A DNA stretch of 64,000 bases from Pogonophryne albipinna (Eukaryota; Chordata; Actinopteri; Perciformes; Artedidraconidae): positions 25,393,325 to 25,457,324 of the forward strand of contig CM053256.1 of NCBI GenBank assembly GCA_028583405.1, read 5' to 3'. The translations under genes were made by a program, and so were the position numbers. Positions 50,001-57,172 of this stretch are shown here, one piece after another. Position 1 is the first letter of the stretch, and every line of letters begins with the position of its first letter. The notes beneath the pieces are model-generated. The model saw nothing but the letters and a program-made list of their open reading frames with translations. It had not been told where the DNA came from and searched no databases.

Positions 50001-50267
50001 ACAGTCCAAAAATATTTCTGAAATAAAATAGCATTCAAAGTTAAAAATAGATATATATATATATATATACGTGGAAATGATCTATCAGCAATGTGTCCTT
50101 ATTACAATTAGTTAACAATTAGTCACAATTCTGGCATAGTTACTTTTGAATATTACTATATATTACTATTCTTATTTTTTTTAAATGCGATGTTTTTGAA
50201 CTTGAAATCCTGAGAGTTGTATTGTCTGTTTCAGGTGACCATGAAGGTGCCTCAGAAGAACTCCTAG
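25971..50267 (+). CDS. aldh2: Mitochondrial aldehyde dehydrogenase 2, complete 13-exon gene
   Basis: ALDH2 oxidises acetaldehyde and other aldehydes to acids with NAD+ in the mitochondrial matrix, as a homotetramer. Exons: 25,971-26,087; 28,127-28,231; 37,600-37,740; 38,285-38,364; 38,893-39,004; 42,221-42,349; 42,438-42,551; 43,712-43,814; 45,894-46,078; 46,799-46,963; 47,567-47,724; 47,959-48,073; 50,235-50,267. They total 1,557 bases, 518 residues plus stop, one more than the human precursor. All introns are GT-AG and phases agree throughout. Catalytic residues are present: Asn187 (WNFP), Lys210, the GSTE cofactor loop (263-266), Glu286 (LELGGK), nucleophile Cys320 in GQCCCAG, and Glu505 at the site of the human Asian variant. 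Nothing suggests a pseudogene. A partial inverted copy of exons 11-13 lies at 60.2-63.8 kb. Which fish aldh2 paralogue this is cannot be told here. Confidence 0.95.
26800..27790 (-). mobile_element. LINE fragment in aldh2 intron 1 (reverse transcriptase C-terminus)
   Basis: The minus-strand frame 27,055-27,507 carries [12 protein letters not shown], then [16 protein letters not shown] and [20 protein letters not shown]. Upstream in another frame (to about 27,780) are [13 protein letters not shown] and [13 protein letters not shown]. These are the thumb and C-terminal blocks of a CR1/L2-type LINE. The frameshift and lost 5' half show it is dead. 26,088-26,800 holds no recognised element. Confidence 0.8.
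28127..28231 (+). CDS. aldh2: aldh2 exon 2 (residues 40-74)
   Basis: 105 bases, phase 0, the same length as in mammals. Encodes [20 protein letters not shown] and then the start of the cofactor-binding region. Acceptor TTTCAG, donor GTAAGA. Confidence 0.95.
28316..30607. mobile_element. Composite DNA-transposon-like insertion in aldh2 intron 2
   Basis: The ends AAGGTCCCATGTCATG (28,318) and CATGACATGGGCCCTTT (30,590) are inverted repeats of a common fish MITE type. The interior includes a hAT (28,850-29,476) and a long AT-balanced stretch (28,700-30,060) that could be a solo LTR on the minus strand, since it has a TTATTTATTC (AATAAA) box; I could not find matching target duplications. A triplicated ACAGTGACGTATTGGGT lies at 28,530. 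Confidence 0.55.
28850..29476. mobile_element. hAT non-autonomous element
   Basis: The ends TAGGGCTGAACGAT and ATCGTGCAGCCCTA are inverted repeats (one difference), flanked by the 8-bp duplication GCGCAGAG (28,842-28,849; 29,477-29,484). ATCG-rich sub-terminal repeats (AAATCGAAATCGCGATTT) are present. 627 bp, no transposase. Confidence 0.88.
30606..30780 (-). repeat. Left 175-bp direct repeat, candidate LTR
   Basis: Matches 37,023-37,201 closely and in the same orientation, bracketing the BEL/Pao coding region. On the minus strand it starts TGTT and contains CTATAAAAGACTAC, a possible core promoter. The far end lacks the usual CA, so the true LTR may be longer or this may be an unrelated repeat. 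Confidence 0.5.
31600..32690. other. Unclassified insertion inside the BEL/Pao integrase
   Basis: About 1.1 kb separates two integrase blocks that should be contiguous. It has no transposase or RT frame; open frames at 31,739-32,140 have no recognised domain. The insertion boundaries were not resolved. Confidence 0.45.
34515..34802 (+). mobile_element. RTE/Rex3-like LINE 3' end
   Basis: A plus-strand frame reads [20 protein letters not shown] and [20 protein letters not shown], the C-terminus of RTE-clade ORF2 (Rex3 type), ending in a GGATGGATGGATGA tail typical of its 3' end. It is inserted in antisense within the BEL/Pao protease-RT region. Confidence 0.85.
35744..35905 (+). repeat. Interspersed repeat, copy of the 22,940 element
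   Basis: Begins CCCAGATAGCAAAATATGAG; the reverse complement of 22,940-23,096. Degenerate TTGATTCAACC repeats follow to about 36,040. Confidence 0.75.
36041..36782 (-). mobile_element. Truncated piggyBac-like element copy
   Basis: Homologous to the outer ~740 bases of the 10,710 arm, reversed, ending GATACCGGAGGG next to TTAA (36,783-36,786). The other end is cut off near 36,041. Its terminus has the short form (as at 10,710), without the extra ~165 bases of the 15,699 end. Confidence 0.85.
37023..37201 (-). repeat. Right 179-bp direct repeat, candidate LTR
   Basis: Partner of 30,606-30,780, with small differences (TCGACGGCG against TCAATGGCG; GTTGCTGTCCATCAC against GTTGCCCATCAC). On the minus strand a TTATATAAGC box follows it, so the promoter and LTR may extend further. 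37,202-37,599 holds nothing recognised. Confidence 0.5.
37600..37740 (+). CDS. aldh2: aldh2 exon 3 (residues 75-121)
   Basis: 141 bases, phase 0. Encodes [20 protein letters not shown] followed by [12 protein letters not shown]. Acceptor TTTCCAG, donor GTGAGT. It follows a 9.4-kb intron, the longest in the gene, swollen by transposons. Confidence 0.95.
38285..38364 (+). CDS. aldh2: aldh2 exon 4 (residues 122-148)
   Basis: 80 bases. Encodes [20 protein letters not shown] and NVVKCF; the last two bases begin Arg148. Acceptor CACAG, donor GTAACA. Confidence 0.95.
38893..39004 (+). CDS. aldh2: aldh2 exon 5 (residues 148-185)
   Basis: 112 bases. Encodes [20 protein letters not shown] and then [13 protein letters not shown], the strand leading to the catalytic Asn. 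Acceptor TTTAG, donor GTGAGG. Confidence 0.95.
39308..41413. mobile_element. hAT transposon in aldh2 intron 5, with nested gypsy fragment
   Basis: Same family as 16,283-17,679, with ends CAGGGGTGCCCAACC and GGTTGGGCACCCCTG. The flanking 8-mers ATTTAGAT and ATTTAAAT (39,300-39,307; 41,414-41,421) are a target duplication with one change. It contains the same broken BED-finger remnant ([16 protein letters not shown], 39,660-39,760). The interior is interrupted at about 40,368-41,229 by a retrotransposon piece. Confidence 0.88.
40368..41229 (-). mobile_element. Ty3/gypsy reverse-transcriptase fragment
   Basis: The minus-strand translation gives [34 protein letters not shown] with the YLDD catalytic motif, then [17 protein letters not shown] and [18 protein letters not shown]. 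These are Ty3/gypsy RT blocks in order. The other end has a TTACGACCCTGGGTCGT stretch that may be an LTR edge. Inserted in a hAT. Confidence 0.85.
41502..41837. mobile_element. hAT MITE (Charlie-like ends)
   Basis: The ends CAGTGGTTCCCAACC and GTTGGGAACCACTG are inverted repeats, flanked by CACTACAG and CACTAAAG, an 8-bp duplication with one change. 336 bp, no coding sequence. Confidence 0.88.
42221..42349 (+). CDS. aldh2: aldh2 exon 6 (residues 186-228)
   Basis: 129 bases. Begins [20 protein letters not shown] with the oxyanion Asn187, and carries [10 protein letters not shown] with cofactor-binding Lys210. Acceptor CTGCAG, donor GTACTC. Confidence 0.95.
42438..42551 (+). CDS. aldh2: aldh2 exon 7 (residues 229-266)
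   Basis: 114 bases. Encodes [15 protein letters not shown] and [11 protein letters not shown], the NAD-binding glycine loop. The preceding intron is only 88 bases. Confidence 0.95.
42890..43245. repeat. Fish MITE-like repeat in aldh2 intron 7
   Basis: Contains ACCAATCAGAGCAGACT (also near 48,290 and 62,650) and ends near TTTTGCATGATAGGTCCCC, a sequence also seen near 20,140. No coding capacity. Confidence 0.5.
43712..43814 (+). CDS. aldh2: aldh2 exon 8 (residues 267-301)
   Basis: 103 bases. Encodes [20 protein letters not shown] then [14 protein letters not shown]; Glu286 of LELGGK is the general base. The last base starts Met301. Donor GTATGT. Confidence 0.95.
44095..44185 (-). repeat. tRNA-derived SINE head
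   Basis: On the minus strand, GTAGCTCAGGAGGCAGAG is a pol III A box and GGTTCAAAGTG a decayed B box, followed by GAGATACTGAACCCC as in fish tRNA-type SINEs. No tRNA cloverleaf or 3' tail. Confidence 0.6.
44293..45665 (-). mobile_element. Truncated hAT copy in aldh2 intron 8
   Basis: The reverse complement of the 20,505-22,003 element, starting CAGGGGCGCCGCC at 44,293 and matching through the internal sequence to about 45,665. There the outer end is lost or replaced. The coding remnants are decayed in the same way. Confidence 0.8.
45894..46078 (+). CDS. aldh2: aldh2 exon 9, catalytic cysteine (residues 301-362)
   Basis: 185 bases, after a C-rich tract and CCCAG. Encodes [20 protein letters not shown]; the middle Cys (320) is the nucleophile. 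Donor GTAGGA. Confidence 0.96.
46366..46560 (+). repeat. tRNA-derived SINE in aldh2 intron 9
   Basis: Begins GGCAGTGGCTCAGTCTGTAG (A-box-like), with a central GCTGCCCACTGCTC and a tail AGAGGTCCAATTGCACTGTG. The B box appears deleted. A common fish SINE layout. Confidence 0.65.
46799..46963 (+). CDS. aldh2: aldh2 exon 10 (residues 363-417)
   Basis: 165 bases. Encodes [20 protein letters not shown] and [15 protein letters not shown]. Acceptor AAAG, donor GTAGGG. Confidence 0.95.
47567..47724 (+). CDS. aldh2: aldh2 exon 11 (residues 418-470)
   Basis: 158 bases. Encodes [20 protein letters not shown] and [17 protein letters not shown], with the IFGPV motif of the NAD site. Ends inside Trp470. 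An inverted copy is at 63,671-63,828. Confidence 0.95.
47959..48073 (+). CDS. aldh2: aldh2 exon 12 (residues 470-508)
   Basis: 115 bases. Encodes [20 protein letters not shown] and [17 protein letters not shown]; Glu505 matches the residue changed in the human ALDH2 deficiency variant. An inverted copy at 63,322-63,436 looks identical. Confidence 0.95.
48074..49795. repeat. aldh2 intron 12 composite repeat block
   Basis: A region between AAAGAGGACATATCCTGCTC (48,124) and GCATAATAGGGCCTCTTT (49,770), likely ends of one DNA element. Inside it are a (GA)n tract (48,368-48,435), a hAT-like end with TTTGAAAACCCC (49,205), a perfect palindrome at 49,096-49,117, and a LINE 3' piece. Confidence 0.5.
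49207..49735 (+). mobile_element. L2-like LINE 3' end in aldh2 intron 12
   Basis: Frames read [30 protein letters not shown] and then [20 protein letters not shown], followed by a GTGAAGCACTTTGG box and GGATTGGATTGGATTG tail. This is the C-terminus and 3' tail of an L2-type LINE. Inverted copy at about 60,705-61,238. Confidence 0.8.
50235..50267 (+). CDS. aldh2: aldh2 exon 13 (residues 509-518, stop)
   Basis: 33 bases encoding [10 protein letters not shown] and TAG, identical in pattern to vertebrate ALDH2 C-termini. Acceptor TTTCAG. Confidence 0.95.
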   Translation: MTMKVPQKNS

Positions 50268-50575
50268 GGAGTCGGCGAGCTGCCGACTGAAGAACGCGCC
50301 TGCTCTTCGTTAGAACTGTTGAAGTCACTTAAACACTATCAATCGCTTTGTAACAACAAAAACATCTACACAATATCTCTTTTCTACTTGTCTTTATACA
50401 GGACATTTTTTAGCAGGAACCAATTTATGAATGTCTCAATAAGAATTTGTTTTCAGCATTGCAGACCCTTGTTTGTATACATTTAATTAAAGACAAATGT
50501 GACAATATTCATTTAATCAAAGAATATGCAAACATATGAGCAAAGAATGAAAATAAAGAAAAAGGATGCTATGTA
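50268..50575 (+). other. aldh2: aldh2 3' UTR with AATAAA
   Basis: AATAAA at 50,552-50,557 is the clearest poly(A) signal; an ATTAAA lies near 50,487. 50,576-51,195 is AT-rich with no gene recognised. Confidence 0.65.
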
Positions 50576-51195
50576 TGAGCTGTACTGTAAGACATGTATG
50601 CACTGACTGGAGAGAACTCGACATCAGTAAGAACCACCTGGCTTTAAAAGTAAGGCTAATCTATGACTAATGAAACGGCACCTGTTTGCTAGGTGTGGTG
50701 AAGACAGGAAATGCATTTTGCTGAAGCATGGGTCAGTTTCTTGAAGTTGCACAAGAGTGGGAGGGCTCACAGCTGTAGGAATAACTAGAACATTCTACCA
50801 ATTGCTCCAAATGTATGTGGTTGAGTAAAGTCTCGCCCTGATGACTTTCACAGTTATAGGCTGGAGCCACACGAGAACGGTAACGGTCGTATCCGCTACA
50901 GTTCTCTATCAACACCTAGAGCAACATACTGTTTGATAAGCATTTGTTTGTAATTATTTTATTCCTTTCTTTAAGAAATGTTTAGTCTTCATTTAGGCCC
51001 AAGTCTTCCTTGACATATTTAACATGAGCAATGACAGTTAATTATCTTCATTTCAATCAGGAGAGACTTTTTTTGATTAAAGAACATTTATTGACAAGTT
51101 TATGATATAAATGTTCATAGTGATTTGCGATTAGACCCCGATCCTGAAATCGTATATCTTAAGGGGGAAATGCAGCCGTGACCCCCCGGTGGTCT

Positions 51196-52790
51196 AAATC
51201 AAATCAAGTTTTATTTATATAGCACATTTATAAACGATTTTTGGTCGAGCCAAAGTGCTGCACATATAATAAAAATAGCCTACAGTAGAGACACTTTACA
51301 GCTAATACAACAGCACAGATATCAGTATGAGAAAAAACGACACCCTCTGTCCTTGGACCCTCACATCGTACAAGGAAAAACTTCCAGAGAAAACCCACAG
51401 TTTAAAAGGGAAAAATGTGAGAAACCTCAGGGAGAGCAACAGAGGAGGGATCCCTCTCCCAGGACGGACAGACGTGCAATAGATGCCGTGTGTAAATCGA
51501 AGAGATAATATATTTACAGCATAGGTAGTCCAAATGTTAGGAAATGCTTGTGTCTGTAATAAGAAGATGAATCTACGAAGATGTCAGTGACAATCCTGTG
51601 GGAGCCATCAGGGAGGCAGCAAGACGAGACCCAGGCAGGACCGCAGAGACAGGTTTAGCCACGACCCGAAGTCCACGACTTAATCCAGAACTCAGGATAG
51701 AGGATCCAGGACACAGGAACACAGCAAGAGGATCAGCCTCGACTCCGGATCCCGGCGTAGATATAGACACAAAACAAGAAAAAATGTGGCTGGGTTAATC
51801 GGAACAAGAGAATACACAGACACAGACAGACAGACGGACGGAAGAACAAGCACTCCCTTGGAATAGGTTGAGGGCAAAGTAAGAGAGTAAGAAACATAGG
51901 TGGAGAGGCACACTCAGGGAACAAGGTCCCCACTGGAGCCTTAGTTGGAAATTGATGAGAGATAGGGAGGTACGCTGTGTCTACGAATCGTAACACTCCC
52001 CGGCCTGTCTAAGCCACTCTGCAAACCGTTTCCCTCTAATAAAACCTCGAGAGGTTACAGAGGGAAAAGGTCTTGGGTAAAAGTTATTCTTGATAAGAGA
52101 AGCCTAGAAGGCCAGAGAGAAAAAGTGAGTTTTAAGTGTTGATTTAAAAAAAAAAAACAGGGTCTGGGCCGACCTCACATGGAGGGGCAAAATGTTCCAA
52201 AACCCGAGGGTACCGAATGCTCGGTACCCTCGGGTTTTGAGCCTGGTCTTAGGCACGATCAGCAGCAGCTGATCAGCCGACCTTAAGGCTCTGGCTGGGG
52301 TGTAGCGATGGAGGAGTTCCGCTACATAGGCCGGAGCCAGCCCATTTAGGGCTTTGAAAACAAATAAAAGGAGTTTAAAATCTATTCTGAACCGAACTGG
52401 AAGCCAGTGCAATGAGGCCAGAAATGGGGTGATGTGGTCACGCTTTTTATGGCCAGTTAGAAGACGTGCAGCTGCATTCTGCACTAGCTGCAGGCATCTA
52501 ATTGAGGCCTGGTCCATACCCACATACAGAGCATTGCAGTAATCCAGTCTCGAGGTAACAAAGGCGTTAATAACCCTTTCTAGGTCTTTAAAAGATAAAA
52601 ACGACTTGGTCTTAGCCAATAGTCGTATTTTAAAAAAGCAGGTCTTGACTACGGTGCTGACCTGCTTATCAAATTTAAAAGCGCTATTGAAGGTCACTCC
52701 AAGGTTCATGACAGAGGGGAGGATGTTTTTATTGAGGGAGCCCAGAATAATAAGCAGCAAGAGGTCAAATTTAAGAATAAGTAACAGGAA
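51196..52790 (-). mobile_element. L2-like LINE, C-terminal RT half and 3' UTR
   Basis: An open minus-strand frame of 218 residues (52,104-52,760) carries [56 protein letters not shown] and NGLAPAYVAELLHRYTP: the thumb and C-terminal region of L2/Rex1-group ORF2. It is followed by about 0.9 kb of 3' UTR, ending with AGCACATTTATAAACG and TTTATTTATATAGC (the tail on the minus strand). Unlike most LINE pieces here this frame is unbroken, suggesting a younger insertion. It is 5' truncated. Confidence 0.88.
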
Positions 52791-54157
52791 TTACACGTAA
52801 AAAGTGTTAAAATCACAAACTTGCCTTTTAGAGAAACAGTCTTTAAGAAAAAATCTAATCAGACAATGTACTTGATTTTCTAGTTTTAATGTTTTGCATA
52901 CCTCAAAGTGTGTCTAAAAGTATCTTGGCAAGAGAAAAAAAAGCCAAAATCTGCCTAGTGTCAGTAAAAAAGTGTTAAAATCACAAACTTGCCTTTTAGA
53001 GTCACAGTCTTTAAGAAAATAAATGTTACAAAGTGACTGACATTCTACCAGTTGTAAAGTTTTCAGACAACAAACTGTATCCAAAAGTATCTTGGTAGCA
53101 GAAAAAAGCAAAAAATCAGTAAAGTCATCTAAAACGACATTGTTTGACTGGATTGTCTTACTTAAATCAAAAAGCTGCCATTAAGAAATAACATTTAACA
53201 TTCTTAAATAACAGCTATTTAGACAAAAGTATTTGATTTTACTAGTTTTAACTTTTTGCATACCTCAAAGTGTGTCTAAAAGTATCTTGGCAAGAGAAAA
53301 AAGCCAAAATCTGCCGATTGTCAGTAAAAAAGTGTTAAAATCATAAACTTGCCTTTTAGAGCACAGTCTTTAAGAAAATACATGTGTTACAAAGTAATTG
53401 ACATTCTACCTGTTGTAACGTTTTCAGACAACAAACTGTATCTAAAAGTATCTTGGTTGCAGAAAAAACAAAAATCAGTAAAGTCATCTAAAAAACATAT
53501 ATTTAAAAAAGTAATGTTAGTCAAGTCAAGTTATCAAAACTGCATTGTTTCATCGAAACAGTGTTAAAATCACAAACTCTCCATTTAGTGTTTGATTCTT
53601 TAAGAAACTCAATTCATTACAAATCAATGAATATTTTACCAAGTTATAAAGTTTTGCATCCAATAAAGTGTAACTATAAGTATCTTTGTAGGAGAAAAAA
53701 CAAAAATCATTTAAGTTATTTCCAGAAAACTGGATTGTCTTAAAATCCCAAAGTGCCTTTAAGAGTCACAGTCTTAAAGAAAATCTCTTCAGAAAAAGTA
53801 CTTACATTTCTACCAGTTGTAAAGTTGTCATACATAAAACTCTATCCAAAAAGTAAGAGATAAAAGAAGCTAAATCTGCCTAGTGTCAGTAAAAAAGTGT
53901 TAAAATCACAAACTTGTCTTTTAGAGTCAGTCTTAAATAACATCTATTTAGACAAAGTATTTCATATTCTACCAGTTGTTAAGTGTTGCATACATCAAAG
54001 TGTATCTAAAAGTATCTTAGTAACACAAGAAAAGAGAAAAAAGCCAAAATCTGCCTAGTGTCAGTAAATAAGTGTTAAAATCACAAACTTGCCTTCTAGA
54101 GTCACATTCTTTAAGAAAATAAAAGTGTTACACAGTGACTGACATTCTGTATGAGGG

Positions 54158-54338
54158 TTTCACACCTGAGCGACTGCAGGGGGGGTTGAAAAGGGGATGA
54201 GTATGTCTGGCTCTCGGAGGGATGGTGTGTGAAGAGGTCGCTGGAGATCACACGCAGACCATTCCTTGGCGCAGAAGGCCGGGGGTGTGTAAACTCCAGA
54301 GGAGGGCCGCTTTCACTCGGTACAGATCTGTCGTCGGG
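54158..54338 (-). pseudogene. Second copy of the possible orphan exon
   Basis: The reverse complement of 18,017-18,196 with about five substitutions and one extra C in the fourth codon region, making 181 bases. It remains open if entered in a different phase, so it may be either broken or the better-preserved copy. No other exon of the same gene is seen nearby. Confidence 0.35.
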
Positions 54339-55260
54339 ATGGTTTACTGAGGGTACTAGTAATTAGGAATAGTAAGTATATACATTTTATTTTGGATACT
54401 TTACACATAAAAACACATATTTGATTTTTAAAATAAGCTAAATACAACACATACAGTTTAAATATACTCACTTTCCACAGGGAATGAATCATAGGGCCTA
54501 AAAAAGATTCTAGAATGTTCCTATATCTTCATAAGAAAATAAATGGGTAAAAAATGTTTTTATAAAATAGCTAGAAAAAATATGGAGCTTAACTTGAAGC
54601 ACCGAAAAGTCCTTGAACCCTGTTCATCATAAACAACTAAACATATATATCTTATTTTAACCTTATGATGTATTTACTTTAAAGAGTCCTCTCCTGCTGA
54701 TGTTCAGGTATGTGTCAGCATGTGGTATCTCTGCTTTAAAGAGTCCTTTGTCCAGGTGATTAACGAGTCGTTAGGATGCTTCTTTTGTCCCCCCACAGAG
54801 TGAAACTCTGCCCTTGCATTGATCTTCAGTCGACAAAGCCTTGTATGTTTGTAAATGAATAATTTAATTTCCCTCCACACTCTTAATTCTATGTATTTTA
54901 AGTGTTAACAGCCTTTCTTTGTTCTGATCAGCCCCACTGCATCCACCCTGGAATGAATACAGCAGGAAAAACATTTTTAAAAACTTCTCTTTTTTGCATA
55001 TAGCAACATTCTAATATTACCCCTATACAACCTCACATAACTTCATATTGGGCTTCCTTATAGTTGTGTGAAGTAAATAAACAATAGAAAAAGACAATAT
55101 CAAGGGGTCATTAAGATCTTTTAAAATTATTATTACCCTCTTCAAAGAGACTCCCATGTAGTTAATAAAGTACTTAAACATTAGTTCACAAGCCATACAA
55201 CTTAAGAGAACATCCTTAGTTATCACCAATCATATTAAAACCTAAATAAGATATTTTTAA

Positions 55261-56471
55261 CCCTCCGGTATCACTGTGGACGTTTTTGTCCATATGGGTC
55301 ATTTTTCACTTTTCATTTTGCAATAACTTTGGTTGTGTTGGTGCAAATGGCCTGATTTTTTGTAACAAGGCTATTTTCTCGATCTATTTTGGAATTCCAA
55401 TTTAAATTTTTTAAATCGGTCTTTAATTCACTGTGTAACAAATTGACTACGCAAATTAGTCATTCGAGACAAAAATGTCCACTGCAAAATGCTTTGATAA
55501 AAACATTATATTAAAAGGTTTTTTTCACAACCTTTTTGGGTTCAATCTTTAAAGCAACTTCCACCCTAATAGAAAATATCAAAAATGTAATCATTTTCAG
55601 GATTTTAACCCTTTAAGTGCCATTTTGACTACATGAAACCGCTGTTTTTTTTCATAATGAAAACAGAGAAAATGTGATATTTTCCAAAAAATACATATCT
55701 GGGGACTGGCTCTGTTTTTTTTATAACAGTCTTGGATATGTCAAAGATTAGCAACAAAATTGATTTTTTTTGCATTATTAGTTTTTGCACAAAATCAGAT
55801 TGAACAAAAAAGTTACAAATTAGTCATTCGGGACAAAAATGTCCACTTCCAAAAACAGATTAATATATTTTTTAACTTTTTGGGGTTAAATCTTTCAATC
55901 AACTTCAGTCCTGATCAAAAATACCAAATGTTAAATTATGTTCAGGATTTTAACCCTTGAACTGCCAGTTTGAAAACATGAATTTGCGTTTTCTATGAAA
56001 AACATGCACAAAAAGGCAGTTATTTTCCATATGATAAATGTTGGGGGGGTCGGCTTTTTTTTTTTTTAACAGTCTTGGATATGTCAAAGATTAGCAACAA
56101 CATTGATTTTGGTTGATTATTAGTTTTTGCACAGAATCAGATTAAACAAAAAACTCACACATTAGCCACTCGCGGACAAAAATGTCCCATCCACTCCCAT
56201 TATAACCACATATTTTGATCTCTCCGCCATACCGGAATAAAATCATGCATTTTGTAATGTCAGGGTTTTATATTGGAGGAAAATAGTTAAATTTGTCCTT
56301 TTTACTGTAAAAACCAGATGTGACATTTTACCATTGAATTACATGCTTGTCATTTCTTGGTTTCTTGGCCTGTTGTATAATGGGGCCCTGACAGCCATTG
56401 GAATACATGTATGCAACTAATATGATGTAGGTGTGTTGGTATGGATGTGGAAGAGTAGTATCAGCTGAGAA

Positions 56472-56506
<35 letters not shown>

Positions 56507-57131
56507 GATGTACAGTGTGTGTGTACAGAGACAACAATATACAGTAGATTTGGTTTACAGCAAGTCGCAGTTTTCACCTCATATCTTTCTTTCTTTCTTT
56601 CTCTCTCTTTTTCTCTCACTCCCTCATTCCCAAACTCATACACACTCTTACATATTAAACCTTCTTATACCTTGTGTGAGTGATTGTGTGTGAGAATGAG
56701 ACAGGAGTAAGTGTGCTCTCATGGCGTTTTGTTTTTCATTTGTGCTGTTTCATGTGTCTTTGAGGTAAACAGATGTATGATCTTGACCCAGCTTGACCTC
56801 GATGTTTTGAATTGTTTGAACTTCAAAGTCCTTTGATAATGTCAAGCAGACATACACAGCGATACATACACTCCTTGAAGTAAATAAAAACACCTGGCTG
56901 CAAAGCCAAAGCTTCAAATATGTGTAGTTTGGCTGGCTGGTCATTTCATTCCTGTGATACACAACAAGCAGTAAGATGAAGAGGAGCTTCTCTGTGGGAC
57001 AAGAGGTCTCTGCTCATGCAGCCCCTAACTTCAGCTGCAGGACTCATCCTCTGAAACAGAAACACCCTGAGAAGGAGAATCTGGTGTGGATCTGAACTGT
57101 GCTTGAAAGGAGTCAGCACAAAGATAAAACA
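55261..57131 (+). mobile_element. Half copy of the piggyBac-like element
   Basis: Starts CCCTCCGGTATCACTGTGG next to TTAA (long-end type, matching 15,699) and runs inward through two full ~360-bp repeats, the TG run and on to AAGATAAAACAC. There it is cut by the junction with segment A'. Confidence 0.88.
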
Positions 57132-57172
57132 CGCAGCGCGGCGCAGACGGACCCGGTGGAAACTGGGGGTAA
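57132..57172 (+). repeat. 41-bp junction filler
   Basis: CGCAGCGCGGCGCAGACGG and the following CCCGGTGG...GGGGGTAA belong to neither segment B nor A, but match 1,021-1,061 at 34 of 41 positions. It marks the B'-A' join. Confidence 0.75.

Larger units (their letters stand above)
47395..52613 (+). repeat. Segment A, inverted repeat (partner 57,172-64,000)
   Basis: The stretch from aldh2 intron 10 through exons 11-13, the 3' UTR and most of the downstream LINE matches 57,172-64,000 in reverse complement. Exons agree; the intron and flank show a few substitutions and indels. The partner has three extra transposons. Homology continues past the window end. Confidence 0.92.
52850..57131 (-). repeat. 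Segment B', inverted copy of 13,714-19,500
   Basis: It contains in reverse order the ~180-bp tandem repeats (from 52,802), the exon-like block (54,158-54,338), an empty hAT site near 54,680, the TTAA at 55,257-55,260, and half of the piggyBac-like element to 57,131. The microsatellite at 56,473-56,503 is about a quarter the length of that in B. Confidence 0.9.

Noticed and set aside
51573..51913. Open frames with Arg/Pro-rich peptides, repeated at 58,504-58,864
   Set aside because: They lie in the 3' UTR of the L2-like LINE and on both strands; no coding signature.
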